From NCBI GenBank assembly GCA_037501455.1, contig CM074858.1, forward strand, positions 44,203,001 to 44,267,000: a stretch of 64,000 nucleotides of DNA, read 5' to 3'. This DNA comes from Lantana camara. Its lineage: Eukaryota > Streptophyta > Magnoliopsida > Lamiales > Verbenaceae. Below are positions 10,232 to 22,484 of the stretch, piece by piece (positions within the stretch are counted from its first letter, which is position 1; each line of letters begins with the position of its first letter). The notes beneath the pieces were generated by a model. That model was not told where the DNA came from. It did not search any database and was given only the letters and a program-made list of their open reading frames with translations. The position numbers and the translations under genes are program-made.

Positions 10232-13200
10232 TGTGAAACCCCGTCTCTCTGACCAGCCAAGTATAACGTCACGAGAGGTTTTTCCGACGTTTAATTCTTC
10301 TTTTGATTTAATTTATTCATTGAATTAATTATTTAAGTGATTTATATGCTCTAACTATTTAATTTTCACGTCTTAAATTTTGTATTTAAAATTTTCTATT
10401 TTGAATTTAATTCCCGAGTATGCTAATTTCGTGAATTTATGTGAGATACGCGATTTAGGTATGTAAATGTATGACTTTAAAATTAGTGGACTTAATTGAA
10501 AACTTGGGTTTTGACTTAATTGCAACTTTTTGAAAGTTTTGGAGCTAATTGGAAATTTTGCCTTTTTAACAAAATTTTATTTATTTAATTCGTTTAATTT
10601 TAAATTTTTATTGTATTTGTTAATTCTTGAAATTTAATTTTAATTATTTCAATAATATGCTTATTTGTTGGAATGTGCTGCGTTTGTGTTCGATTTGAGA
10701 TCGAAATTTCGTGTTTTTCTGATATGTTGGAGAATTGTGAGTTATGAATTCGTTTATGTGTTCGTTTTACATTTTCGGACTTGTTTGAAATGGTAACGCA
10801 CCATTTTATTTGTTTTGGGGACTCGAGGGCCTAACTAGTTTTAGCGCGCCTTGTGTTCCGGAATTTATTTCTTGAGCTCGGGAATTCGGATTCGAATTCC
10901 AGAAGTGGCGCCGGACTCGTAACGAGATTTTCAAGCTAAGAAATCTAGACTCATATTTTTCTAAGCCCGTTTGAGCCTTCGAAATTGGTCCGAGCCAAGC
11001 AGCTCGCGCAGATTCACCACCTTGGAGTATCTTGGCCATAATTAATTCATTTCTTAACCAAATCCCTTGATTCTTAAGCCAACTTAACCCTAGTTAAGCC
11101 CTTAATCACTCTCTCCAGGCCTCATTTCCAAAATATCAGCCAAGAGAAGGAAAAGAGCAGCTGAACCGAGAGCTAAGGAGAAGGGATTTTCTGCACTATT
11201 CATTCTTGCAATACCAAGCTCGTGTCTCATCCGATTCGTCTCAAATTCGAAAGGTAAGTCCATAATTTGATTCTCCATCTTCTCCTCATTCTTTTAAGTC
11301 CAGATTTGTTGTGTTTCATGATCCTTTGAGCATGGTTGGGGCTGCTACATGAATAGTTAAGTTATATGAAATTTTGTTGAAATTTTGAAACTCCTTGTTT
11401 CGTTTCTGATTTGTAGCTGGTTATATGATCAATATGGTGTATTTGTTTCATTTATATGCATGATTTTTATGGTTCTTCAGTGTATAATGATCTATCATAG
11501 CTGCACTTCATGAAAATCTTGAAGTATAAGTTTAAATTCTATTTTTTTCCTTCCTTGTTGCTGCTACGAACTGCTGCTATGATTTGTGCCTGTTACGTGA
11601 CAATACATGGAATGGTTAATTGAGAACTTTGCATGAATCTTACTTATATTATTTGTGTCTTTAAAGGTGTTAAGGGCTGGTACGTGTATATATATATATA
11701 TATGTTACATTTCATGCATGCATGAGTGTATATGTGTAATATATGTTACACATTTAAATTAATGAATTTAAGTGCTTTAATTTGATGATTTAATTTATAA
11801 ATGTAATCCTATGGTTTTATATGAATTCTTATGTATGAAATACGCGATCTATGTGATTTCGTGATTTAAATTATTTGTTATATTTTATGAATTACGCTTA
11901 TGAAATGATTTGATACGTTTTATTCAAAATTTGAACTTAAGTAACTTAAGTGATGCACTCTTGCATTTCATTGCGTCCGTTTTCATTCATATGCATCGTC
12001 GTGTATCTAAGTGGTTTATGATCGAGTCTAAGGCATACGTTTATGTTCGTTTTCTCATAGTTGAGTTCCAGAGGAGTCGGTTCCACCATTTAAACTTCTT
12101 CTTGGTCGTCAACGCTCTTCCGGGAGCTCTTTTGGTAAAAGGTGAGGTTTAGGTTTGTTTTCTTTTAGTTAATGCGACCTACGACCCTGTATGCTCGTTT
12201 TCAAGCCCGCATGCGAATATACTATATGTATATTAAATTTGTGTCTTATAATATGTTATGAATCTTGTTAATTCGATTTAATACGAATTCTTCTAAAATT
12301 ATACTTATGGGCGTATATAAGCTTAAAATGGTTTTGCAACGAGGCTATGCTCCAAACCGTGTATCGTCAAGAAAATTATGGATTTCCTTTAGCATATCAT
12401 GAATTAGGAAGAGACGGAGAGGTATGTGTATAGCATATGCCTAGTTACACGGTAAGGTATGTTTCTTATGGTATGTTTCTTAAGTATGAATCGTACTTTT
12501 CTAGGTTTCGCGAGTTAGGTATGTTTCTTATGAATCCTTATGAATCTTATGAAACCCTGGGCCCTAGAGGCGTGGGTAAGGAAGCCTGAGTCGGTGTTAG
12601 ACCGCCGGGTTAAGCCTGTGCACGTGCTCCCTAAGGTACGTTGCGGGATCGCTACCCCACGTATCGGTATCGAGTTGCACGATGTGGGCCCCGTAACCCG
12701 CGTGCAGACTTCCGGAGAAGGGAGCGGCCACTGAACCTGTTCTAGCGTCGTGGGATGAACTAGAAAGAGGATCAGAACATGAAAGTAGGGATTGGCCCCC
12801 TGGTATTCTTGAGGTTGACCTGCCTTCGAGACTTGGCTAGTGAAGCACAAACCACTCATCTTTCCATAGAGAGTGCTACCCTAGAGTAAGATGAGTGACC
12901 CCAGTGGATGGAATACGGGAATATGAGGCTTACGAATTTTATGCATTTATGTTTCTTTACGACTCTTATGAATGCTTTTGTTAAGAAGTAGAGTTGACCC
13001 GTACTCGTCGGGTAATTTAAGTTGTTTTGTTAGGTTGATTATGAAACGGGATAGGAGAGTTTGTTTTCAATATGAATTCCATGCTAAGCTATGAATCGAT
13101 CTGACTATAAGAATCCTTATGAGTTTTAATTATGAATCTTCATGAGTTTCAATACGAATCACTATGAGATTTAATATGAATCCATATGCGTCTTTGAATC

Positions 13201-13451
13201 TATGAATCTTTACGAATTTTCAAACTTAAGAATATACAAATATATGAATAAGTATGAGTTCTTTTGGAAAATGGCTTTGGTATGTAAAACCCTATTGCCG
13301 GTTCATAGTTCTTTGTTTAATACATGCTTTGCTCGATATGTAGATATGTGTTGGTGTGCGTTAGCCCCCTCACTCAGTCGGTGGACTGACCCTATCCTTT
13401 CAACTTTTCAGTTTGTAGGTTGGGCATGCTAGGCGGAGTCTTGAGTCGGTC
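10232..13451 (+). mobile_element. Element C, left LTR, first part
   Basis: The LTR starts TGTGAAACCCC at 10232; the right-hand copy starts TGTGACACCCC at 25006. The copies align with many substitutions and several indels, so C is older than A and E. Visible landmarks are a donor-like AAAG/GTAAGTCC (11254), GGTGAGGTTTAGG (12141-12153) and the TCAGTC/GACTGA hairpin (13374-13389). It lacks about 330 bp present at 26370-26705, and holds about 180 bp (12720-12900) missing from the right copy. Element E interrupts it after 13451. Confidence 0.85.
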
Positions 13452-16059
13452 TGTAGCACCCCTATACGTAGGGATACCACACCCCCGCACTGTAGGCCGA
13501 TCCACATACGAAATGGACCATCCGTACATGAACTAACCTATTGCGAACGGGTGACAAAGAAAAGAAAAGACGAGCTAGGCGGGACTAAACCCCAAGGCAA
13601 TACAAAATCAAGACATAACAGTTAAAAGCGGAAGCATTAACTCATAAATACATATAGGTACCATATTTATCAGATAGATACGTATAGATACCAAACTTAA
13701 CTATCAATACATTATCATCTCTTATACATGATCAAGTATTCAAAATGTGATAACAATAGACATGACATGAGAAGTAGTAAAATATATACATGATGGTACA
13801 CTGATAGACTCGTGACAATGCAAGACTGGACCAGACTCCCGCCTAGCACGACCGGCTCTCAAGTACCTGAAAAGTGAAGTATCAGTCTACCGAAGACTGA
13901 GTGAGGGGCATAAATATATATATAGCGCAATCACATGCAAGTTATAACCTCGGGTAAGGTTTTATAGTTAAAAGTTATAAGTTCACAATAACATAAACTC
14001 GCCCGAGATTACAACTACCAGTATTAACTACTTGTTCATTTTCATGCAATCAATCAATACATGGCCCCGGCGAGTAAAGGCGGTCTCCAACCGATCTCCC
14101 AATGAACATGAACATGCTTGCTTGTTTAATAGTCAATAGGTGATCATGCAATTCACTTATCGTGCAATCGTGCGATAGTGTACTCATATAACACGTTCAT
14201 GAAATGACAATCATGCAATAACCCGAGGCGCATCCGTGGTGCCGGACTCGTCCCCAGTCTCCTTTTTCCTCCGGTTTGATGAAGGGATTGCAAGGCCCCA
14301 ACATCCAATCTCATTGAGCAGAGGGTACATGAATCTCTAAGCCCGGAGCTCCTTCCTCCACTAATCTCCTAGTGGATTCAGGGGTGACCCCTAACATGGT
14401 GAGGATAGCGCCAGAGTTACCCGTCAGCCCTTGCTTTCCCGGTTGGCTCTAGTCACTACCCTCGGGCCCAAACGGAACCGGTCATGCTACTCGCCTAAAC
14501 ATGCATGAAACGATACCTGACTTGCTTGCTTGCTTGAACCTGGCTTGAAATGATTAATGATTTATAGAAAGTATAACCGTAAATACTATTTTGGCCAAAA
14601 TATCACATAAGGGGTATATGGGTTCTATGTAACTAACAATTAAACCTCACCTATACCGACAAAGACAAGTAGGCACGACCTACGGGGCTTGCTCCTCGTC
14701 CCTACCCTCGTGACCTGTGCAAACACGACACTTATACATGAGACATGACCCAAAATGCCCAAAATGTGACGAACTGCGGAAATGTATCGAGATGACCACG
14801 AAAATGCAATGTGGTATGATAACATGTTGTTTCACATCATATTAGCACATATTATAGCAATTCGGGGTCAAAGAAGTCGTTGGATCGAGGGGCTAAAAAT
14901 GTAATTTTATGCAGTCACATTTGTTCTGTCAGCGAGGTGGGAACGGCCGTTCCGAACCCCTTTGCAAAATGGGAACGGTCGTTCCCACAACCCCCAAAAA
15001 CGCACCAACGTTTTCCCCCTTTAAAACGCGCGGAAGCTGGGAACGGCCCTTCCGGCACAAGGCCAAAATGGGAATGGCCGTTCCCATGCTCGGCCGCCTA
15101 AATCATTTGAAAAGGTGGGAACGCCCGTTCCCACAATGCCTTGAGGCTGGGAACGGCCGTTCCCTGTTTCTGCAAATATGAAGAACAGAGGAAAAACAGA
15201 GTATGGCTACGGGAAAGCATAACAAAGCCACCAAAAATCCATTTTCAATCTACCAAGTTATGTTTTGCTGGAAGTATGATGCATACATATTCAACAAGCA
15301 ATAAAACTCCATTAAAACACCTAAATCATGGAAAATCACCAAGAATCCAGGTTCCAAGTTCATGATCACACTTGATCATTCAAGCTCCATTCTCAACCAA
15401 TTGATGTACAAATCATGCCATAATTCATGATATAATCACATAATCATGCTTCCAACTTCAATTAACTCATCTAACATATAAATCCCAAACCCTAGCTCAA
15501 TCATACATGCTCAAGAATCAAGAGTTCATGCACAACCAACCTTGGAAATGAAAGAAAGGAAGAAGATGGATGAGGGTGATGATCAAGCTTCCCAAACTTG
15601 GATTAATACTTGAAATTCTTGATGAAATGGGTGAAAATCACTTCCTTTCCTTTTCTTCTTAATACCGAGAGAGAGAGGAAGCAAATATGATGAAAGATCA
15701 AGAATGAAATGAGTTTGGAAGCTAGGAGATGATATACCGTGATATTTAGGAAATATGTAATATTTGCAATTAAACCCTCCAAGTTATTTAAGTTAAGCAA
15801 TTAAGGATATCAAGTTTGGAAAGTGATCACTTTAGTCCTCAAAGGTTTCATGCAATTTGGTCCCTAAGTTTAAAAGAATGAACGTATAGGACCAAGTTGA
15901 CAATTAAATCATTTTCGGTAATTAATTCACGAAATAAATATTTTCAAGTTATGAGATAAATTATGTGTTTAATATGAATTTCATGAAAGTATTATAAATT
16001 TTAATTTATAAAATTATTTTAGACATAAGATATCAATAAATAAAAATCGGGGCGTTACA
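13452..16059 (-). repeat. E 3' LTR
   Basis: This 2608-bp LTR, read on the minus strand, runs from TGTAACGCCCCG to GGGTGCTACA. It matches 19496-22102 with only scattered differences. It holds six GGGAACGGCCGTTCCC-type palindromes (14939-15164), a TCAGTC/GACTGA hairpin (13882-13900) and the box TAAACCTCACCT (14641-14652). The open frames inside overlap these repeats and are not genes. Confidence 0.92.
14939..15164. repeat. Palindrome cluster in E LTR (six units)
   Basis: Six 14-20 bp palindromes lie at about 14940, 14971, 15040, 15070, 15115 and 15149. The perfect form is GGGAACGGCCGTTCCC; variants include GGGAACGGTCGTTCCC and GGGAACGCCCGTTCCC. The other LTR repeats the cluster at 20983-21208. 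Read from the LTR start, the cluster lies about 0.9-1.1 kb in, the same position as in G and A. Confidence 0.88.
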
Positions 16060-16088
16060 ACTCTCCCCCCCCCCCCCCCCCCTTAAGA
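16060..16088 (-). other. Polypurine tract of E, expanded to G18
   Basis: The plus strand shows 18 consecutive C (16065-16082), followed by TTAAGAGG. On the sense (minus) strand this is CCTCTTAA, G18, AGAG, directly before the 3' LTR. Related elements have G5-G7 at this place. This is a slippage-type expansion of a site needed to prime plus-strand DNA synthesis. Confidence 0.85.
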
Positions 16089-16139
16089 GGACCTGGTCCC
16101 CAGGTCCACTGTCAAGTTTTCAAACGATGCCCAAGTCAT

Positions 16140-16269
16140 AAGAGAACCCCGTCTCTTGAACGAGAATGAAAGAACCCCGTCTTTCACAAGAAGTGAGAAA
16201 ACCCCGTTTCTCAACAAGAAGTGAGAGAGCCCCGTCTCTCAACAGAAAATGAGAGAGCCCCGTCTCTCA
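16140..16269 (-). repeat. Hairpin array of E (5 units, 27-28 bp spacing)
   Basis: Units start at 16140, 16167, 16194, 16222 and 16250. Each has a perfect 6-7 bp stem around a six-base loop, ACCCCG or GCCCCG on the plus strand (CGGGGT or CGGGGC on the sense strand). Arms are AAGAGA/TCTCTT, TGAAAGA/TCTTTCA, TGAGAAA/TTTCTCA and twice TGAGAGA/TCTCTCA. Loops stay almost constant while arms change on both sides, keeping the pairing. The array lies between the gag remnant and the polypurine tract. Confidence 0.9.
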
Positions 16270-16476
16270 CTAGGAATGAAGTAGTTCAAAGAGTAAATAA
16301 CGAGAACAATGGCATGAATGTTGCATGGACAATTAGAATCATAATCATTTCACAAATATCACATAGACAACTAAACCAATTAATCACATACTTATCACTC
16401 ATAATTAACTAGTTGGCAATGCACAAGAAATTAAATACACTAACAATAAGATCAGTAATGCACGTGGTATGCATGG

Positions 16477-17208
16477 TTAAAGGTACCGTTCACCGTTGGT
16501 TGTATCATGTATATAATTGGTACCTTCCCGTGCTTGCACTGGTAATCTTCCACCCCCGGGAGATTTCCCTCGTAGCCTTGAGCAAGTGTCGATGTGATGC
16601 TCGTCACTTCCACAGTAGAGACATAATCCCAACCGTTTCCTACAGCCATCATAAGTGTGGTTATCACGTCCATAATAACTGCAAAGAAGTTTCCCAGAAG
16701 ATGTTGTTGAAACTGGGTTACACGAAGTTCCCGAACTCGGTCCAAGTGATTGCTTCTTTTTCTTGCGAGATCTTTCCTGAGGTGCCGGGGTATGATAAGA
16801 GATAGGCCGCTTTCCTTTGCTAAAAAGCTATCCCGACTTCGAACCTGAAGCCTATCCGGGGTGAGGATTAGACCTTCTTGCCTCAAACAAGGTGGTGCCT
16901 CGGTCCTTTTCTTGGGAGTCACTCGGAATTAGTTCCCACACTCTTTTGATTTTCTTGAGTTGTGATCCGGTGGAATCCTTGTTTCCTTCAAAGGGTCTTG
17001 AGGATGGTTGGTTCTGAAATTCCCGAAATGCCATCGAAATTTGGCCCGGCTGTGATGCTAAGTCCCGCGACTCGGAAGAAGCATACTCTTTTATCTGCTG
17101 ATCTACTAAACGAACCAAAGACTCGAAAAACTCCTGAGGCTGAACCGGAGGGGGTAGTTGCGGAGAAACTCTAGGCACTCGCTCCCTATAAGGGCGATCT
17201 TGCGACAT
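16477..17208 (-). pseudogene. Broken gag of element E
   Basis: A gag frame starts at 17208 (MSQDRPYRERVPR), immediately after a TTAACAG/G acceptor-like site like the one before A's gag. The first part has a Pro-rich stretch and then FREFQNQPSSRPFEG, matching A's gag ([13 protein letters not shown]). The 145-aa frame that contains it ends near 16852. Two zinc knuckles are read in another frame at 16683-16582: CSYYGRDNHTYDGC, whose second Cys is Tyr, and CLYCGSDEHHIDTC, a full CCHC. The frame then reads PVQAREGTNYIHD and stops at 16477. Gag is thus frameshifted and ends where protease would begin; pol is absent. The identification rests on alignment by eye with A. Confidence 0.75.
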
Positions 17209-19470
17209 CCTGTTAATCAAGACACTGAATATGCATGTTGAATTAATATGCCAATGCACGTTACCCACTCGGAAATAATATTTCAGCACATTGGAGCAAT
17301 TAAGTTCAATCAGGGAAATTACATATATGTAAAGAAATTTAAAATTAAAGTAGCGTATGATGCACGTGCTTATGGATGCATTGAACCTGTCACCGGAGTA
17401 ATGGAAAATTTTTATCTCGACATGAAATTCCTTGTTTGTTGAATCCGAAGCTTGTCCTGAACTAGTGATCGTTCCTCTTTTCCCACGGTCTTCTGTTCTT
17501 CAAATATGTCTAACATTCACTTGAACATTCCCACGGCTCAGTATTATGATTTCTGAAACCCGAAGTCTTCTATGCTCATGGAATTAACATCTAGCTTACT
17601 CTTTAATAGCTGCTCCCCGATTGTTGCCTGAATCCTCTTCATAGTTGTCACTTTGATCCAACTCCCTTGTTTACTCTTTAAGAGTTTGAATAATTGAATG
17701 AATTCCCTTTTTCCGTTGTTTGCACTCGATCACCCAATCTTTACCTAGCAATTCGTGGCCTTTCTTTATTGTCTTCATTCATTGCTTCATGTCCTTTAAC
17801 GCGATCTCTCCACACGACAATTCAGCTTGGGTCTGGATATGCCCACTACTGAAATCTTTAACATGGTTGTCTTTCAATTTCATATTCACTGGAGTGCTGA
17901 GCTTCCTTTATCCCTTCCTTAATTGAAATCCCAAAATTGTCCTTGCATTAACTGGGGTAACTATATGATCCCCCAAACAAGACTCCTGAATTCAATTTCT
18001 GTTCCACTTATAGAATTGATTTCCTGACCCCTCTCGAACCTTAAGTCTCCAGTTATTCTCCCGATTCACCAAGTTGCCACCGCGATTGAAACCCTTCAAG
18101 TCTACTCTTTCACTCTGAATCGGTTATAGAACTCCTCTTCTTACTTACCTACTTGTGAGCATATAATTTCCTTCCAAATTCTTTATCATTCGTTACCATT
18201 TTTATTTGATACTCCAATCTCCCAATTCTCACTCTTGCACGACCCTCTGAATTGAATCCAGAAAATAACTCATTCCACCCGGTTATAGAGTCCTAGGAGC
18301 TTTACCTTGCGTGAATCCAAATCTACCAGCTCGATTGAAATGATCTTCCTCTCCTACTTGAATTTGCTTCCCAATTAACCAAGTCTCAATTTAACGACAC
18401 ACCTGAATCTTGAGTAATTAGTACCCCAATCTCCTTCACCTTATCCTCGGATGAAATAGCCTTCCTAACCCGGTAGACGCGTCATCTTTGATAGCACAAA
18501 TTTCCTTCAGTGAATTCTTGTATTCCGGATCTCATCCTTTGAATCATAACTTAATGAACTTGTCTTCGAACTTCTCATATTTGATCCTTAGTCTAAAATT
18601 CCCCGGGGTAGCACTTTCTGTGAATTGATGATCCACGGTGGTAGTTCCGAAATTTGAATGCTTCGACTTGTTGCTCCATATCCTCCAATTCCACCACATC
18701 CTAGTTGATAATCTTTAGAGCCATTACCCCGAGAATATCTTTTCCTTATTTTAGAACTCCCTGATTTAAGCATCTTCGACACTTCTTTTCCTTCCAACCC
18801 TTGAATCGCTCGCTAACAGCAATCCGGTTATTCTCGCAACACGACAATTTATCTTGACTCATAAAATAACTTGTCTTACCCTAAATGTAGAATCCCGAAC
18901 ATGTTGATTTCCATAATTGGTTGTTTAATCTTTCTGGCTGTCGTGTTAGAAAGTCGAATCCGATTGTTTTAAACCCAAAGGTAATTCCCAAGCTTGTACT
19001 TCGATCGGAAACACTTAATTGACTTTCCTCCACGCCCTCAATTTGAGCCTCAACACCCTTCTGAAATCCTGTAGTAGCCCAAAATTATCGAGCAAGTGGC
19101 CGTGGTTTGACATTCTTTCCACAACCTGCAACTCACAACTTCTTTGAAACAATTGCATGTGGGTAAGGCATGCTCATGTCACATAATGATCACATAATTA
19201 ATGCTTACGGTAAAAATTTAATATAAATGCAGCAAGTAGTGTATCAATGTTTATAATAAAACACGTTAAGCACGTAATTTCAAAGAATTCAAGATCAGTT
19301 AATTAACAATAAATTGCAGAAATCGATGCAAAGCACAGGTTATCAAGTAATCTAATTAATTCAGAGAATTCAAATAGATTCAAATAATATGCAAGACTCC
19401 CAATCAACAATTAATCCTATGCCGTTCGACTTAGACTTGACACGACACGACACTAGAACCTCGGTTTTGC
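17209..19470 (-). other. E leader between gag and primer site, no gene seen
   Basis: This 2.3-kb, AT-rich stretch upstream of gag on the sense strand has no frame with recognisable domains. Parts (17356-17400, 19135-19200) match the interior of G, which suggests a shared ancestral leader. Scattered minus-strand open frames such as 18588-18797 look like chance frames. Confidence 0.6.
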
Positions 19471-19488
19471 AACCGGGCTCTGATACCA
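19471..19488 (-). other. Primer-binding site of E
   Basis: The minus strand reads TGGTATCAGAGCCCGGTT, matching the 3' end of plant initiator tRNA-Met for at least 12 bases. It lies 7 bp from the 5' LTR (minus strand) and primes minus-strand DNA synthesis. Confidence 0.9.
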
Positions 19489-19495
19489 CCTCAGA

Positions 19496-22102
19496 TGTAG
19501 CACCCCTATACGTAGGGATACCACACCCCCGCACTATAGGCCGATCCACATACGAAATGGACCATCCGTACATGAACTAACCTATAGCGAACGGGTGACA
19601 AAGAAAAGAAAAGACGAGCTAGGTGGGACTAAACCCCAAGGCAATACAAAATCAAGACATAACAGTTAAAAGCGGAAGCATTAACTCATAAATACATATA
19701 GGTACCATATTTATCAGACAGATACGTATAGATACCAAACTTAACTATCAATACATTATCATCTCTTATACATGATCAAGTATTCAAAATGTGATAACAA
19801 TAGACATGACATGAGAAGTAGTAAAATATATACATGATGGTACACTGATAGACTCGTGACAATGCAAGACTGGACCAGACTCCCGCCTAGCACGACCGGC
19901 TCTCAAGTACCTGAAAAGTGAAGTATCAGTCTACCGAAGACTGAGTGAGGGGCATAAATATATATATAGCGCAATCACATGCAAGTTATAACCTCGGGTA
20001 AGGTTTTATAGTTAAAAGTTATAAGTTCACAATAACATAAACTCGCCCGAGATTACAACTACCAGTATTAACTACTTGTTCATTTTCATGCAATCAATCA
20101 ATACATGGCCCCGGCGAGTAAAGGCGGTCTCCAACCGATCTCCCAATGAACATGAACATGCTTGCTTGTTTAATAGTCAATAGGTGATCATGCAATTCAC
20201 TTATCGTGCAATCGTGCGATAGTGTACTCATATAACACGTTCATGAAATGACAATCATGCAATAACCCGAGGCGCATCCGTGGTGCCGGACTCGTCCCCA
20301 GTCTCCTTTTTCCTCCGGTTTGATGAAGGGATTGCAAGGCCCCAACATCCAATCTCATTGAGCAGAGGGTACATGAATCCCTAAACCCGGAGCTCCTTCC
20401 TCCACTAATCTCCTAGTGGATTCAGGGGTGACCCCTAACATGGTGAGGATAGCGCCAGAGTTACCCGTCAGCCCTTGCTTTCCCGGTTGGCTCTAGTCAC
20501 TACCCTCGGGCCCAAACGGAACCGGTCATGCTACTCGCCTAAACATGCATGAAACGATACCTGACTTGCTTGCTTGCTTGAACCTGGCTTGAAATGATTA
20601 ATGATTTATAGAAAGTATAACCGTAAATACTATTTTGGCCAAAATATCACATAAGGGGTATACGGGTTCTATGTAACTAACAATTAAACCTCACCTATAC
20701 CGACAAAGACAAGTAGGCACGACCTACGGGGCTTGCTCCTCGTCCCTACCCTCGTGACCTGTGCAAACACGACACTTATACATGAGACTTGACCCAAAAT
20801 GCCCAAAATGTGACGAACGGCGGAAATGTATCAAGATGACCACGAAAATGCAATGTGGTATGATAACAAGTTGTTTCACATCATATTAGCACATATTATA
20901 GCAATTCGGGGTCAAAGAAGTCGTTGGATCGAGGGGCTAAAAATGTAATTTTATGCAGTCACATTTGTTCTGTCAGCGAGGTGGGAACGGCCGTTCCGGA
21001 CCCCTTTGCAAAATGGGAACGGTCGTTCCCACAACCCCCAAAAACGCACCAACGTTTTCCCCCTTTAAAACGCGCGGAAGCTGGGAACGGCCCTTCCGGC
21101 ACAAGGCCAAAATGGGAACGGCCGTTCCCATGCTCGGCCGCCTAAATCATTTGAAAAGGTGGGAACGCCCGTTCCCACAATGCCTTGAGGCTGGGAACGG
21201 CCGTTCCCTGTTTCTGCAAATATGAAGAACAGAGGAAAAACAGAGTATGGCTACGGGAAAGCATAACAAAGCCACCAAAAATCCATTTTCAATCTACCAA
21301 GTTATGTTTTGCTAGAAGTATGATGCATACATATCAACAAGTAATAAAACTCCATTAAAACACCTAAATCATGGAAAATCACCAAGAATACAGGTTCCAA
21401 GTTCATGATCACACTTGATCATTCAAGCTCCATTCTCAACCAATTCATGTACAAATCATGCCATAATTCATGATATAATCACATAATCATGCTTCCAACT
21501 TCAATTAACTCATCTAACATATAAATCCCAAACCCTAGCTCAATCATACATGCTCAAGAATCAAGAGTTCATGCACAACCAACCTTGGAAATGAAAGAAA
21601 GGAAGAAGATGGATGAGGGTGATGATCAAGCTTCCCAAACTTGGATTAATACTTGAAATTCTTGATGAAATGGGTGAAAATCACTTCCTTTCCTTTTCTT
21701 CTTAATACCGAGAGAGAGAGGAAGCAAATATGATGAAAGATCAAGAATGAAATGAGTTTGGAAGCTAGGAGATAATATACCGTGATATTTAGGAAATATG
21801 TAATATTTGCAATTAAACCCTCCAAGTTATTTAAGTTAAGCAATTAAGGATATCAAGTTTGGAAAGTGATCACTTTAGTCCTCAAAGGTTTCATGCAATT
21901 TGGTCCCTAAGTTTAAAAGAATGAACGTATAGGACCAAGTTGACAATTAAATCATTTTCGGTAATTCATTCACGAAATAAATATTTTCAAGTTATGAGAT
22001 AAATTATGAGTTTAATATGAATTTCATGAAAGTATTATAAATTTTAATTTATAAAATTATTTTAGACATAAGATATCAATAAATAAAAATCGGGGTGTGA
22101 CA
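19496..22102 (-). repeat. E 5' LTR
   Basis: This 2607-bp LTR matches 13452-16059. Visible differences are few, such as GCACTATAGG against GCACTGTAGG, and the outermost bases GGGGTGTGACA against GGGGCGTTACA. Target duplication cggtc follows at 22103-22107. The palindrome cluster is repeated at 20983-21208. Confidence 0.92.
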
Positions 22103-22107
22103 CGGTC

Positions 22108-22461
22108 GGGTTCAAGTCTTCTAGTTCGAGTTACATTTTTTTTTCATTTGCATTCAGTCATGCTTTTGTATATGGTTCGATTGTGGAAATTGAAGTATGT
22201 ATATGTTATCATATGGTTAATGAATTATGTATGAGTTTCTATTTTGTATATTTTGTGGATTTATCTTCTTGGATTTCGTTACATGCTTCCGTTTTCTTGT
22301 TGTTTTTACGAGCTCTGGTCCTGTCTTAGCTCCGTCTGGCTTAGCGAGTGTGTGTAGGTTCCCGTTCGCTTAGTCTTGGGCTCATGTAAGGAGTTCTATT
22401 TCATATGTGGGTTCGGGGCTAGGTGCGGGGGATGTGGTGGCTCGTCGCTCCGGGCGCTCCA
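22108..22461 (+). mobile_element. Element C, left LTR, second part
   Basis: Sequence resumes directly where 13451 left off, matching the right-hand copy from about 59510. It includes CCCGTTCGCTTAG, GTGCGGGGGATGTGG and an eroded end GCGCTCCA (expected GTGCTACA) at 22461. Confidence 0.85.
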
Positions 22462-22469
22462 TCTTAAAG

Positions 22470-22484
22470 TGGTATTAGAGCTCC
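22470..22484 (+). other. Degenerate primer-binding site of C
   Basis: TGGTATTAGAGCTCC differs by one base in its first 12 from the tRNA-Met complement seen in the other elements. It lies 8 bp after the LTR end and fixes C on the plus strand. Confidence 0.75.

Larger units (their letters stand above)
13452..22102 (-). mobile_element. Element E, complete non-autonomous gypsy-type LTR element
   Basis: Two nearly identical LTRs (13452-16059 and 19496-22102) flank a 3.4-kb interior. A 5-bp target duplication, cggtc, lies at 13447-13451 and 22103-22107. The tRNA-Met primer site (19471-19488) and polypurine tract (from 16060) show that the element reads on the minus strand. The interior holds a broken gag with two zinc knuckles and a hairpin array, and no recognisable pol. 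Movement would have needed enzymes from a relative. The close LTR match suggests a fairly recent insertion. Confidence 0.92.

Noticed and set aside
14880..15181. Frames repeated at 20924-21225 that look like a conserved small protein
   Set aside because: They are the two LTR copies of E read through the GGGAACGG palindromes; two overlapping frames are equally open.
16140..16269. CRISPR-like array
   Set aside because: Regular spacing is present, but units are short hairpins in a plant retrotransposon, there are no unique spacers of fixed length, and no cas genes.
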